64,000 nt of DNA, taken from CAWEPK01 sp963835595 (lineage in GTDB: Bacteria > Desulfobacterota > Syntrophorhabdia > Syntrophorhabdales > WCHB1-27). Where the stretch lies: the NCBI GenBank assembly GCA_963835595.1, contig CAWIGL010000002.1, forward strand, positions 1,364,001 to 1,428,000, written 5' to 3'. The position numbers and the translations under genes are program-made. Shown here piece by piece: positions 33,984 through 43,028 of the stretch (positions within the stretch are counted from its first letter, which is position 1; every line of letters begins with the position of its first letter). The notes under the pieces are model-generated. The model made no database searches. It worked only from the letters and a program-made list of their open reading frames with translations, and was not told the origin of the DNA.

Positions 33984-34358
33984 TCAACAGCGCTCGATCC
34001 TGATGCGCGCTGCACGCTTGGCTGTCCTGAGCGCCGCGGGGTCGCCCTTTATGCGGCCGACCAGGTTCACGTCGCTTGCCGGCACGGGCTCGGGCCCACG
34101 GCTCAAGGGTGTTGGACCAAAGAAGATCGCGAGGGCTGCGCCGGGCGGCCAATACCCGATGTCTCCTACGGCCACGCGGGTCGTGGCCGTCTCGTCGAGC
34201 TGCCGGCTCACGGGAATCTCGAAGTAGAACTCGTCTCCCCAGACGTTCGGCCGCGTCTCTATGGGGAGGGCCTCAGCAATCGCCCTGGCGCAGGCCGTAT
34301 CGAAGAGTTCGGCCTCGACTGTGACATCCTGGATCGTGATCCTTACGGGCGTAGGCAT
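33984..34358 (-). CDS. Cyclophilin-like domain protein (DUF369/TM1367 type)
   Basis: 124 residues beginning MPTPVRITIQDVTVEAELFD. The segments ETRPNVWGDEFYFEIPV, VAVGDIGYWPPGAALAIFFG and GPTPLSRGPEPVPASDVNLVG are typical of the small cyclophilin-like barrel family. Peptidyl-prolyl isomerase activity is not established for this group. An N-terminally longer frame exists, but GAGGGTGAG directly ahead of 34358 supports the short start. Confidence 0.85.
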   Translation of the reverse strand: MPTPVRITIQDVTVEAELFDTACARAIAEALPIETRPNVWGDEFYFEIPVSRQLDETATTRVAVGDIGYWPPGAALAIFFGPTPLSRGPEPVPASDVNLVGRIKGDPAALRTAKRAARIRIERC

Positions 34359-34512
34359 CTCACCCTCACGGGGTTTGTCACTAAATATAAGACTATTGAC
34401 GCGCCATCTCAACAAAAAAGTGGGGCAAGAGCGTAATCGGACACGAAAAAAAATATGATGCAATACAATTTTGTTTTGCCGGCTGCGCATCTTTTGGCGC
34501 ATAATATGGGTG

Positions 34513-35658
34513 ATGAGCACGTTCCTCGCCGTCTTTTTCTTTCTTTACAGCATCCTCCATCTTTACCTGCTCGTAAAGGCCAGGGCCGCCCTCTCCCTAA
34601 GCGCATCTGCCACGGCCTTGCTCGCCCTGCTCATGGTCTTCATGATGCTCCTGCCCGTTCTCACTCACTTTCTGGAGAACCGAGGTATGATGCCTGCCGC
34701 GCGCCTCGCGGCGACCGTTGGATACACGTGGATGGCCCTCCTGTTTCTCTTTTTCAGCGCCTCGATAGTGATCGATGCGGCCCGACTCGCCGTCTACGTG
34801 TTCAATGCCGCCACGGCAAGCGGCGCGCGGCTTTCGATGCCTTCGCCGAGGGTTTTTTTCCTCTCGACTTGCGCGGTCGTGGCGGTCATCGCAGTTTACG
34901 GATGGTTCGAGGCGCGCCATATACGCATCGAGCACGTCACCCTTTCGACGCCCAAGCCGGCTGCACGCTCAGGCCGGCTGAGGATCGTCCAGATCTCCGA
35001 TATCCACCTGGGGCTGACCGTCGGGACGGACAGGCTGAGAAGGATCGCCGACGCGGTGCGGGAAGCAAAACCTGACCTGCTCGTTTCGACGGGCGATCTG
35101 CTGGACGGCCGGATGGCCGACGAGGAGGGGTCGGTCAGGCTCCTTGCCGGTCTTGCGCCGAGGCTCGGCAAGTTCGCGGTCACAGGCAACCACGAGTTCT
35201 ACGTGGGCATCGGCCGGGCGATTGCCTTCACGACGAGGGCAGGGTTCCGTATGCTCCGGGGAGAGGCGGTCGGCGTTGACGGCAGCCTCAACATCGTAGG
35301 CGTCGACGACCCTGCCGGGCCGGGCTACGCGTCGTCGGGCGCGGACGAGTCCGCGCTGCTCGCGTCCGTCCCGAACGGGAGGTTCACCATTCTCCTCAAG
35401 CACCGGCCGGTCATGGACGGAGGCAGCGCGGACTTGATCGACCTCCAGCTTTCGGGCCACGTCCACGACGGCCAGATATTCCCTTTCAGGCTTATCGAGC
35501 GCTTCTTCTTCCCGTTAATCGCGGGCCTCTATTCGTTCCCTCCGCACCCCGCGCGCCTCTACGTAAGCAGGGGCTCCGGCACGTGGGGGCCGCCCATCCG
35601 TTTTCTCGCGCCCCCTGAAGTGACGATCATCGACCTCACCTGCCCGCAGGCCCCCTGA
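34513..35658 (+). CDS. Membrane-anchored metallophosphoesterase (YkuE/YaeI type)
   Basis: 381 residues. Four hydrophobic segments fill the first 150 residues. The calcineurin-like domain follows, with the complete metal motifs QISDIHLGL, STGDLLDG, GNHEFY and LSGHVHDGQIFP. Relatives act on phospholipid-type or UDP-linked phosphoesters at the membrane. The substrate here is unknown. The ribosome site is weak and a CATAAT box lies immediately upstream (34500-34505), so the start is less certain than the frame. Confidence 0.88.
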   Translation: MSTFLAVFFFLYSILHLYLLVKARAALSLSASATALLALLMVFMMLLPVLTHFLENRGMMPAARLAATVGYTWMALLFLFFSASIVIDAARLAVYVFNAATASGARLSMPSPRVFFLSTCAVVAVIAVYGWFEARHIRIEHVTLSTPKPAARSGRLRIVQISDIHLGLTVGTDRLRRIADAVREAKPDLLVSTGDLLDGRMADEEGSVRLLAGLAPRLGKFAVTGNHEFYVGIGRAIAFTTRAGFRMLRGEAVGVDGSLNIVGVDDPAGPGYASSGADESALLASVPNGRFTILLKHRPVMDGGSADLIDLQLSGHVHDGQIFPFRLIERFFFPLIAGLYSFPPHPARLYVSRGSGTWGPPIRFLAPPEVTIIDLTCPQAP

Positions 35659-35768
35659 AGGTCCCGCCCGTCTTGCTCTTCCCAAGTTGCTGAAATATCA
35701 GCCTTCCGGCCAAGGGGCGCCTCGGCGGGCACGATGAGGAGATGGAGCTTTTCCGCCTCGCGAAAGTA

Positions 35769-35798
35769 TTGACAATCTGTCAACCTTGCGGGTAGAAT
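35769..35798 (+). promoter_or_regulatory. Promoter of liv operon with overlapping palindrome
   Basis: TTGACA (35769-35774), 18-bp spacer, TAGAAT (35793-35798). TTGACA-ATC-TGTCAA (35769-35783) is a perfect inverted repeat over the -35 box, a good candidate repressor site. Confidence 0.6.
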
Positions 35799-35853
35799 TC
35801 AGCGAGGCATCGTCAACTGCGCATCGCAGGGCTTTTCAAAGAAGGAAGACGAT

Positions 35854-36753
35854 TTGGACCTTATTTACTCTATAGTGCCTCCGGGCGTCCTATGCCAGAT
35901 TTTCGTCGGCCTGAGCCGCACCGTCATCCTTTTTATCGTTTCGTCCGGCCTCTCGCTTATACTGGGCGTGCTCCGCATCCCTAACGTTGCCCACGGCTCC
36001 TTATACATGATCGGCGCCTTCATGGCCTTCACCATCTCGAAGATGTTCGGAGGCGGCAGCACGGGTTTCTGGGTCGCCCTCGTCTGCGCGCCCCTCGGCG
36101 TCGCGCTCGTGAGCTTTGTGTGCGAGCGCGGGCTCTTCCAATACTTGTACGAGAGGGAGCACCTCATGCTCCTTTTGCTCACCTTTGCCCTTTCCCTCGT
36201 CTTCGGCGACCTCGTCAAGCTCGTCTGGGGAGGCGAGTACAAGTCCGTCCCCGTGCCTTCCGTCTTCCAGGGCTTTGTCCCCCTGTTCGGCGGGCTGCCT
36301 TTTCCCATTTACAACCTGTTCCTCCTGGTCCTGGGGCCTATCGTTGCCATCGCCCTATGGCTCCTCGTCAATAAGACGAAGATAGGGAAGATCGCCCAGG
36401 CGGCAGCGGTCGATAGGGAGATGGTCGGCGCGGTGGGCATCAACGTGGGCTGGGTCTTCGCCACGGTCTTCGTCATCGGGTGTCTCCTGGCCGGCCTTGG
36501 CGGCGTGCTCGTCGCCCCGACGGTGAGCGTCACCCTGGGCATGGATGCAACGCTCATCATCGAGGCCTTCCTGATCGTCATCATGGGAGGGCTCGGCAAC
36601 ATATGGGGCGCCCTTCTCGGCGCGGCCATTTTCGGCCTGACGCAGTCCCTCGGCATCCTCATCTGGCCGGAGTTCGGCATCGTCTTCCCTTACGCGGCCG
36701 TGATCGTGGTGCTCATATTCAGGCCTACGGGCCTCTTGAAATCGACATGGTAA
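35854..36753 (+). CDS. livH: Branched-chain amino acid-type ABC transporter permease, LivH
   Basis: 299 residues, about eight membrane segments, with the LivH pattern SGLSLILGVLRIPNVAHGSL near the N-terminus and the coupling region AAAVDREMVGAVGINVGWVF. The start is TTG behind AAGGAAG, since no ATG fits. It is the first gene of livHMGF, overlapping livM by 7 bp. In anaerobic aromatic degraders Liv-type systems also import aromatic acids, so leucine is not assured. Confidence 0.93.
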   Translation: MDLIYSIVPPGVLCQIFVGLSRTVILFIVSSGLSLILGVLRIPNVAHGSLYMIGAFMAFTISKMFGGGSTGFWVALVCAPLGVALVSFVCERGLFQYLYEREHLMLLLLTFALSLVFGDLVKLVWGGEYKSVPVPSVFQGFVPLFGGLPFPIYNLFLLVLGPIVAIALWLLVNKTKIGKIAQAAAVDREMVGAVGINVGWVFATVFVIGCLLAGLGGVLVAPTVSVTLGMDATLIIEAFLIVIMGGLGNIWGALLGAAIFGLTQSLGILIWPEFGIVFPYAAVIVVLIFRPTGLLKSTW

Positions 36754-37703
36754 AGAAGACGCTCATACTTATCGCCGCCCTTGTGCTGCTTTTCCTCGTG
36801 CCGACAGCCCTGCCCAGGTTTTATGTCTACATGGCCGCCATCGTGCTCATTTACGGCCTTACCTCGACGAGCCTCAACCTGGCGCTCGGCTACGGCGGCC
36901 TCTACCAGTTCCACCACGCGGTCTTTTACGGCGTAGGCGCTTACGGGGCGGCCCTCATCATGGTGAAGTCGGGCCTCTCTCCCTGGCTCGGCTTCATCGT
37001 GGGACCACTCGTCGCGGCCGCGCTGGGATTCATCATGGGCATTATCTGCGTCCGCCTGTCGAAGCTCTATTTCGGGATGCTCCAGCTATCGCTGGGCTCG
37101 CTCGTATGGGCCATCGTTTACAGGTGGTACTCCTTCACGGGCGGCGACGACGGCATGCACGGCATCCCCGTGCCGGACCTCATCTCTTCCGGCTCCTCCG
37201 CCTATTACTTTACGCTCATCGTCACCCTCGTCTGCATGTTCGCGATGTATCGGATACTCAAGGCGCCTTTCGGCAGCGTCCTCCAGGCGATACGCGACAA
37301 CACCGTCAGGAGCGAGATGATCGGTGTGAACGTGCGGACGCACCAGCTGGCCGCCCTGACGATCGCCGCCTTCTTCGCCGGTGTGGCGGGCACCCTCTTC
37401 GTCGTCGTGGACAACACGGTTTTCCCGGACATGCTCTTCTGGACGCTCTCCATGGAGCTGGTCATTATCTGTCTTCTGGGCGGCTGGCTCACCTTTCTGG
37501 GACCCATGCTCGGCGCCGCGATCATCGTGGCGCTGCGCACGTTCGTCTCGACCTATACGGTCTACTGGGCGCTCGTCCTCGGCATCATCATGATGCTCGT
37601 CATATTCTTCCTTCCGGAAGGCGTCCTCGGCTGGCTGATCCAGTTGTTCGGCAGAAAGCGCGGCGCATCGGCCGATTCGAAGGCCGCCCTGGCGGGTGAG
37701 TGA
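36747..37703 (+). CDS. livM: Branched-chain amino acid-type ABC transporter permease, LivM
   Basis: 318 residues and many hydrophobic segments, with the LivM signature GLTSTSLNLALGYGGLYQFH and the cytoplasmic coupling loop LQAIRDNTVRSEMIGVNVRT. The chosen ATG overlaps the livH end, and its stop overlaps the livG start (TGATG). The C-terminus is a short basic tail. Confidence 0.93.
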   Translation: MVKKTLILIAALVLLFLVPTALPRFYVYMAAIVLIYGLTSTSLNLALGYGGLYQFHHAVFYGVGAYGAALIMVKSGLSPWLGFIVGPLVAAALGFIMGIICVRLSKLYFGMLQLSLGSLVWAIVYRWYSFTGGDDGMHGIPVPDLISSGSSAYYFTLIVTLVCMFAMYRILKAPFGSVLQAIRDNTVRSEMIGVNVRTHQLAALTIAAFFAGVAGTLFVVVDNTVFPDMLFWTLSMELVIICLLGGWLTFLGPMLGAAIIVALRTFVSTYTVYWALVLGIIMMLVIFFLPEGVLGWLIQLFGRKRGASADSKAALAGE

Positions 37704-38449
37704 TGCTCAAGGTAGAAGGCATCCATAAGTCGTTTTCCGGCTTCAAGGCAGTTAACGGGGCCAACCTGCACGTCGGCAAGGGCGAGATCGTCGCAGTCAT
37801 AGGGCCGAACGGCGCGGGCAAGACGACGCTCTTCAACCTTATAACGGGCATCCTTAAGCCCGACGCGGGGAGCGTCTTCTTCAAGGATGAGAACATCACG
37901 GGCATGGCTCCCTACCAGTTGTGCAAGAAAGGCCTTTCGCGCTCTTTCCAGGTAGTCAACGTCTTCCCGAGGCTCACCGTCTTCGAGAACGTCCGCGTCT
38001 CCGTCCTCGCCAGGCAGAACAAGACGTGGGGCATGTTCACCCCTGCGCAGAAAATCGCAACGGAGGAGGCGGCCGGGGTCCTGAGCAGCGTCGGCCTTTA
38101 CGCCAAAAAGGACCGTGCGAGCGCCGCCCTGTCCCACGGCGAGAGAAAGGTCCTGGAGATCGCCATAGCCTTAGGCGGCAAGCCCGAGTTCCTCATCCTC
38201 GACGAGCCGACTGCGGGCATGTCGCCCGATGAGACGGCCCTCTGCATCGACCTCATAAAGCGCCTTTCCAAGGAGTTCGGCCTCACGATACTCTTCTGCG
38301 AGCACGACATGGAGCTTGTCTTCGCCATCGCCAACCGCATCATGGTGATGGTGCGGGGCGCGACCATCGCGCAGGGCTGTTGCGAGGAGGTGCGCTGCAA
38401 CCAGGCAGTGCAGGACGCATACCTCGGCGGGAGCGACGCGACATGCTGA
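37703..38449 (+). CDS. livG: Branched-chain amino acid-type ABC transporter ATPase, LivG
   Basis: 248 residues: Walker A GPNGAGKTTLFNLITG, Q-loop FQVVNVFPRLTVFENV, signature LSHGERKVLEIAIAL, Walker B LILDEPTAGMSPDE and the switch His in FCEHDMELVF. One of two ATPases of the liv system. Starts at the ATG within the livM stop. A GTG one codon earlier is possible. Confidence 0.94.
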   Translation: MLKVEGIHKSFSGFKAVNGANLHVGKGEIVAVIGPNGAGKTTLFNLITGILKPDAGSVFFKDENITGMAPYQLCKKGLSRSFQVVNVFPRLTVFENVRVSVLARQNKTWGMFTPAQKIATEEAAGVLSSVGLYAKKDRASAALSHGERKVLEIAIALGGKPEFLILDEPTAGMSPDETALCIDLIKRLSKEFGLTILFCEHDMELVFAIANRIMVMVRGATIAQGCCEEVRCNQAVQDAYLGGSDATC

Positions 38450-39132
38450 GCGTGAAGGGCATACACACCTATTACGGCCTCAGCCACATACTCTACGACG
38501 TGTCGCTTGAGATGTCGAAGGGGGAGATCGTCGGCCTTTTGGGCAGGAACGGGGCGGGCAAGAGCACGACCATGCGGAGCATAGCGGGCCTTACGCCGCC
38601 CAGGCAGGGGACGATCACCTTTAACGGCGAGCCGACCGGGGGCAAGCAATCCTACGCGCTCGTCAGGCAGGGCATCGCCTACGTGCCCGACGACCGGCGG
38701 GTATTCGCCGGCCTCTCGGTGGACGACAACCTGGAGATCACTTACAGGCGCAACGACGAATGGCATAAGGAGCGCGTCTACGACCTTTTCCCCGCGCTCA
38801 AGGAGATCAAGGACCGGCGGGCAGGCAACCTGAGTGGCGGCGAGCAGCAGATGCTCACGATAGGGCGCTCCCTCATGACGAGCCCCGAGCTGCTCCTCCT
38901 CGACGAGCCTACTGAGGGGCTGGCCCCGCTCATCGTCCGCGATCTTGAGCGGCAGATATTGAAGCTCCGGGACGCAGGCATAAGCATCTTACTGTCCGAG
39001 CAGAACATCAAGTCCGCCATGAACTTGATCGAGCGGGCTTACGTCATCGACAACGGCCGCATCAGGTTCCAGGGAACGGTCGCGGAGCTTGAGGCCAACG
39101 AGGAAGTCAAGAAGAAATACCTGATGGTCTAG
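38443..39132 (+). CDS. livF: Branched-chain amino acid-type ABC transporter ATPase, LivF
   Basis: 229 residues: Walker A GRNGAGKSTTMRSIAG, signature LSGGEQQMLTIGRSL, Walker B LLLDEPTEGLAPL, and LSEQNIKSAM in place of the switch His (Gln-Asn, common in LivF). It overlaps livG by 7 bp and ends the operon. No LivK-type binding protein is encoded on either side, so the receptor must lie elsewhere. Confidence 0.94.
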   Translation: MLSVKGIHTYYGLSHILYDVSLEMSKGEIVGLLGRNGAGKSTTMRSIAGLTPPRQGTITFNGEPTGGKQSYALVRQGIAYVPDDRRVFAGLSVDDNLEITYRRNDEWHKERVYDLFPALKEIKDRRAGNLSGGEQQMLTIGRSLMTSPELLLLDEPTEGLAPLIVRDLERQILKLRDAGISILLSEQNIKSAMNLIERAYVIDNGRIRFQGTVAELEANEEVKKKYLMV

Positions 39133-39166
39133 TAGTCCCCCACGGCAAATGTATCTTGGCATTCTC

Positions 39167-39211
39167 ATTATCCCACGCTATGCCATGTACAGCCCGCTCT
39201 TGCCGCCGCCT
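39167..39211 (+). repeat. Dispersed 45-bp repeat, module A
   Basis: TTATCCCACGCTATG, then GTACAGCCCGCTCTTGCCGC. Lies between the convergent ends of livF and the TPP-enzyme gene, ending 5 bp before the latter's stop. Confidence 0.7.
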
Positions 39212-39215
39212 TCCA

Positions 39216-40799
39216 TCAATCCCACGGCGGCGGGATGGGCGGGTAACGGAAGTCGATCAGGAAAGGCTCGTCCCAGGTGACGTGGCGGCGGAATACGGCC
39301 GTCAGCTCGTCGGGGTTCGCAGCCGCCTTCGCCTTTATCCCGAACGCACCGGCCAGGCGGACCAGGTCGGGGTTCGCAAGGGCCATGCTCCCTTCTATGC
39401 CGTAGCGCCGCCTCATGTAGCCTTCGAGGAGGCCAAACGCGCCGTTGTTGTAGACGAGGATGACAACCGGGATGTTATAGGCGGCAAGCGTTGCGAGCTC
39501 CCCGGCCAGGGCGGTGAAGCTCCCGTCCCCCGTGACGCAGAGGCAGGGCGCATCGGGCCTTCCGAGGCGGGCGCCGGCGGCAGCGGGAAACGCGTAGAAA
39601 ATGGGCGACATGCCCCCGGGGCTTAAAAACGTGCGGGGACTGTAGACGGGGAAGTAGAGCTCGGCCCAGTAATAGATGAGGGTGAGGTCCCAGACGGTCA
39701 ACGTCTCGGCCGGAATGTCCCGCCTCAGGCGCCGGACGATCCTGAAGCCCTCGCTCTCTTTGTCCAGGGCGGCTTCTTCTTTTGCCCGGGCAGCGGCCAG
39801 ACCCGCCATGTCCCAAGAAGACCTTCGGCCCTTCATGACGGCGCGGAGGGATTCGGCAGCAGTTTTTAAGTCGCCCGTTACCGCCGCAGCCTCCGGCCTG
39901 TAATTTTGCCCGATCCACCGGTCATCGACATCGATATGGGCGAGGCGGGGCAGCTTCACCCCACTCCTTTTCGTCTCCACCTCCCGTAGCCGCGTGCCCA
40001 GGGCGATGACGAGGTCGGCGCTGCTCAGTATGCGCCTGGCCGCGCCCCGCCCCCTGACGCTGCCGAATGCGTATTCCCTGTCCTCCGGCAGCGCGCCCTT
40101 TCCCCCCGTGCTCGTCAGAAAAGGTATGGACGACCCGCTGCAAAGGGCATCGAGGGGCGCGCCTGCGCCTTCTTCCAACAGGCCGCCCCCGCCGACGATG
40201 ACGGGCCGTTCGCTGCCTTTGAGGAGCCTTTCTATCGGTCCGGGGTCGAAGGCGGCCGTCTTTTCCGCATGAAGGCCCCCCGCGCCTGCGTCGAAGGGGA
40301 CATCCTTGTCGAGAAGAACGTAGGGGATGAAGACTGCGACAGGCCCTTTGCGCGGCGACGATGCGGCGCGGAAGGCGGCCTCCAGGGCGCCGATCGGGTC
40401 TTTCGCTTCCGAGACGACGAAGACCGCCTTGGCTATCCCCGAAAGGAGCGCTTCCGGCGCGGCTATCCCGTGGAGCACCCCTTTGTCCGCGCGCCTTCTC
40501 TCCGCCTCGATAACGATGAAGACGAGGGGGACGTCTGACCCGTGGGCCTCCATGCAGGGCGTCACGACGTTGCCGAGGCCCGGTCCCGGCGTCACGAGGA
40601 CGACGCCCGCCTTACCGGTTGCCCTCGCGAAGCCGTCGGCCATGAAGGCCGCGTTCGCCTCGTGCCTTCCCATCAGAACATCGATCTTCGAGTTTTCCAG
40701 GGCGCTGTTCAGCGGGAGCGTATGAACCCCAGGCAAATGGAAGAGACGGCGGACCCCCCACCCCTCCAGAAAGCGCACTATGGCCTGATTTGCCAGCAT
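39216..40799 (-). CDS. Thiamine-diphosphate-dependent enzyme (acetolactate synthase/benzoylformate decarboxylase family)
   Basis: 527 residues with the three domains of this family. The N-terminal pyrimidine-binding domain has the activating Glu in MGRHEANAAFMADGFAR. A central domain lacks an obvious FAD-binding signature. The C-terminal PP domain has the ThDP motif GDGSFTALAGELATLAAYNI ending in NN. The chemistry should be decarboxylation or carboligation of a 2-oxo acid. No small IlvN subunit is nearby, which argues against valine synthesis. It is divergent from the polyamine operon across a 120-bp region with palindromes, so it may share control with it. Confidence 0.88.
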   Translation of the reverse strand: MLANQAIVRFLEGWGVRRLFHLPGVHTLPLNSALENSKIDVLMGRHEANAAFMADGFARATGKAGVVLVTPGPGLGNVVTPCMEAHGSDVPLVFIVIEAERRRADKGVLHGIAAPEALLSGIAKAVFVVSEAKDPIGALEAAFRAASSPRKGPVAVFIPYVLLDKDVPFDAGAGGLHAEKTAAFDPGPIERLLKGSERPVIVGGGGLLEEGAGAPLDALCSGSSIPFLTSTGGKGALPEDREYAFGSVRGRGAARRILSSADLVIALGTRLREVETKRSGVKLPRLAHIDVDDRWIGQNYRPEAAAVTGDLKTAAESLRAVMKGRRSSWDMAGLAAARAKEEAALDKESEGFRIVRRLRRDIPAETLTVWDLTLIYYWAELYFPVYSPRTFLSPGGMSPIFYAFPAAAGARLGRPDAPCLCVTGDGSFTALAGELATLAAYNIPVVILVYNNGAFGLLEGYMRRRYGIEGSMALANPDLVRLAGAFGIKAKAAANPDELTAVFRRHVTWDEPFLIDFRYPPIPPPWD

Positions 40800-40855
40800 A
40801 ATTAAGGCTTTACATGAAGTTTAGCATACTGCATCGGGAAGTTAAATAAATTTTG

Positions 40856-40897
40856 TTGACATGCAGGCCGATTTGATTTAGTTTAATACAATAAACT
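40856..40897 (+). promoter_or_regulatory. Promoter and operator of the polyamine operon
   Basis: TTGACA (40856-40861) precedes TAGTTT at 17 bp and TTTAAT at 20 bp. The inverted repeat AGTTTA-N6-TAAACT (40880-40897) lies over the -10 region, and a further AGTTTA is at 40818-40823 toward the divergent gene. This is a probable site for the XRE-cupin regulator. Confidence 0.5.
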
Positions 40898-40918
40898 TTT
40901 TATGAGCGTTTACTGTTC

Positions 40919-41473
40919 ATGATGAAGACCGGTGGATCGAGCATAGGGGAGCGGATACGGATGATAAGGCAAGCGAAATCGCTTACCCAGGAGGAGCTTG
41001 CGTCGAGGGCGGGGTTGACGAAGGGCTTCATCTCGCAGGTCGAGAGGAACATCACGTCGCTCTCCGTCGAGAGTCTCCTGGGCATACTCGATGCGCTCGA
41101 CCAGAAGGCGTCCGTATTCTTCGACGAGGGGTTCGTCGAAAAGATCGTGTTCGGGGCGGACGACAGGGTCAGGCTGGAAAAGGAGCAAGGCGCAGACTTC
41201 GAGATACTCGTCCCGGCCGCCCAGAACAGGCTCATGGACCCTGCGATCCTCGCCCTGGACAGCGGCGAGGCGACGGACGAGGAGGAGCCGCACGAAGGGG
41301 AGGAATTCGGCTTCGTGTTGTCGGGCGGCATCGAGGTGATGCTCGGCCTGAAGACGTACAGGGTGCGAAAAGGGGAATGCTTCTACTTCAAGGCGTCGAA
41401 AAAGCATTACCTCATCAACAGGCGGAAGATGAAGGCGTTGGTCCTCTGGGTATCTTCGCCTCCGAATTTTTGA
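40919..41473 (+). CDS. XRE-family regulator with cupin sensor domain (PuuR-like)
   Basis: 184 residues. Residues about 10-65 form the helix-turn-helix SLTQEELASRAGLTKGFISQ followed by VERN. Residues 105-180 form a double-stranded beta-helix (cupin_2) with GEEFGFVLSGGIEVMLG. This architecture regulates polyamine or amino-acid catabolism in other bacteria (PuuR binds putrescine). As first gene of the polyamine operon it probably senses a pathway product and autoregulates. The start is the first of two adjacent ATGs. Confidence 0.92.
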   Translation: MMKTGGSSIGERIRMIRQAKSLTQEELASRAGLTKGFISQVERNITSLSVESLLGILDALDQKASVFFDEGFVEKIVFGADDRVRLEKEQGADFEILVPAAQNRLMDPAILALDSGEATDEEEPHEGEEFGFVLSGGIEVMLGLKTYRVRKGECFYFKASKKHYLINRRKMKALVLWVSSPPNF

Positions 41474-41585
41474 CGGAGGCCGGGCGGCTCTCGACGGCTA
41501 GGAAGAAAGACTGCCCCGGCCGGGCGCGATGGTCATAGGGTTTAGCTGAAGCTGCCGGACATTGAAGAATTTGGGAGGTGGTAAA

Positions 41586-42059
41586 GTGATCATTCAAACG
41601 CCAACGAAGTTTTTTCTTGTCAGCGGCTCATCCGAAGGGTTCTCTTTACTCAACGCGTTTGACGGCGCCCTTCTGGCTTCAGGCGTCGGAGACACCAATC
41701 TCGTGAAAATGAGCAGCATCCTTCCTCCCGGCTGCAAGGAGCTCAACCCACCGCCCGTTCCCATGCCGCAGGGCGCGCTCGTGCCGACTGCATACGCGTC
41801 CCTCGCGAGCGACGTGCCTGGAGAGGTCATCTCTGCGGCAGTCGCGATAGGCATACCGGAAGATGAGATGCGCGCAGGTCTCATCATGGAGTATTCGGCG
41901 AGGGCGGAAGAGAAGGTCGTAGTCGAGCGGGTCAAGGAGATGGTAAGGAAAGGCATGGAGCTCCGCAAAAGGCCGATAAAGGCGATAATACCGATCTCGG
42001 CCACCCACAGGGTCGTCAGCGTAGGCGCGGTCTTTGCGGGCGTGGTTTTGTGGGATTAA
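41586..42059 (+). CDS. Pyruvoyl-dependent arginine decarboxylase
   Basis: Converts arginine to agmatine. 157 residues with the archaeal/chlamydial PvlArgDC pattern: LVSGSSEGFSLLNAFDGALL, the self-cleavage site Ser-Ser in KMSSILPPG (residues 43-44 from the GTG), PMPQGALVPTAYASL and AGLIMEYSARAEE. The second Ser becomes the pyruvoyl group of the beta chain. The GTG at 41586 follows GGGAGGTGG at ideal spacing. It lies 112 bp behind the regulator and ahead of agmatinase, so arginine to putrescine is complete. Confidence 0.94.
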   Translation: MIIQTPTKFFLVSGSSEGFSLLNAFDGALLASGVGDTNLVKMSSILPPGCKELNPPPVPMPQGALVPTAYASLASDVPGEVISAAVAIGIPEDEMRAGLIMEYSARAEEKVVVERVKEMVRKGMELRKRPIKAIIPISATHRVVSVGAVFAGVVLWD

Positions 42060-42184
42060 CAGCGGGCCTGTGCGCAGACAGGCGATCGATTGCATCGACC
42101 GGGGTCAGGGCTTAAAGGCCCGATACCGGGGCATCGCATCCCGGAAGGTTTTCATCCCCCCGGCGTTTCCCGGAAAGATTCCCT

Positions 42185-43012
42185 ATGAAAGGCGTTTTCA
42201 ATAACACGTTTATCGGCGCGAGAACGACGGGGGAGCAGGCGGCCGTTGTCCTGCTGGGCTGCGCCCTCGATGCGACTTCTTCCTTCCGGCCTGGGACGAG
42301 GTTCGCCCCTGAAAGCATCAGGAAGGCATCGTGGACGCTTGAGACGTACAGCCCGTACTTCAAGGCTGACCTCGAAGATATGGCGTTTTGGGACGCGGGC
42401 GACCTTCTGCTTCGTCAAGGCGACCTGACGTACTCCCTCGCAGCCATAGAAGAGGCGGCGACCGGCGCCTATAGTGCGGGCGGCAAGGCGCTCGTCCTGG
42501 GCGGCGAGCACCTTATCACGTATCCCATCATGAAGGCCGTAAAAAAGCGCTTCAGGGATGTGCAGGTGGTCCATTTCGACGCCCATTGCGACATGCGGGA
42601 CGACTACGAGGGACAAAACCTCTCCCATGCCACGGTGATGAGGCGGGTCGCAGAGATAGGGATAGGGCAGATACTCCACGTGGGGATAAGGTCCGGGACA
42701 AGGCAGGAGTTCGCAGGGCTTACGCCCGTCGATGCGCCGGCATCTCTCGCGGCCCGGCTTCACCGCGACGCGCCCGTCTACGTGACATTCGACATGGACG
42801 TCCTCGACCCGTCGCTGGTCCCCGGCGTAACGACGCCGGAGCCGGGGGGCCTCACGTTCAACGAGGTTGTAGGATACCTTCTGGCCCTGAAGGGGTTTAA
42901 CGTCATAGGGGCGGATGTGGTCGAGCTTGCGCCCGACTACGACACGACGTTTGTCTCTTCCGTCTGCGCAGCGAAGGTCGCAAGGGAGATCCTCATGCTC
43001 CTGTGCGGGTAA
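42185..43012 (+). CDS. speB: Agmatinase (ureohydrolase family)
   Basis: Hydrolyses agmatine to putrescine and urea. 275 residues with the binuclear Mn motifs LGGEHLITYPI, VVHFDAHCDMRDDYEG, the LSHATVMRRV histidine loop, and YVTFDMDVLDPSLVPG plus PEPGGLTF. Arginase is excluded mainly by context, since PvlArgDC is directly upstream and a putrescine-using enzyme directly downstream. Confidence 0.94.
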   Translation: MKGVFNNTFIGARTTGEQAAVVLLGCALDATSSFRPGTRFAPESIRKASWTLETYSPYFKADLEDMAFWDAGDLLLRQGDLTYSLAAIEEAATGAYSAGGKALVLGGEHLITYPIMKAVKKRFRDVQVVHFDAHCDMRDDYEGQNLSHATVMRRVAEIGIGQILHVGIRSGTRQEFAGLTPVDAPASLAARLHRDAPVYVTFDMDVLDPSLVPGVTTPEPGGLTFNEVVGYLLALKGFNVIGADVVELAPDYDTTFVSSVCAAKVAREILMLLCG

Positions 43013-43028
43013 GGGGGACGCCGCACCG

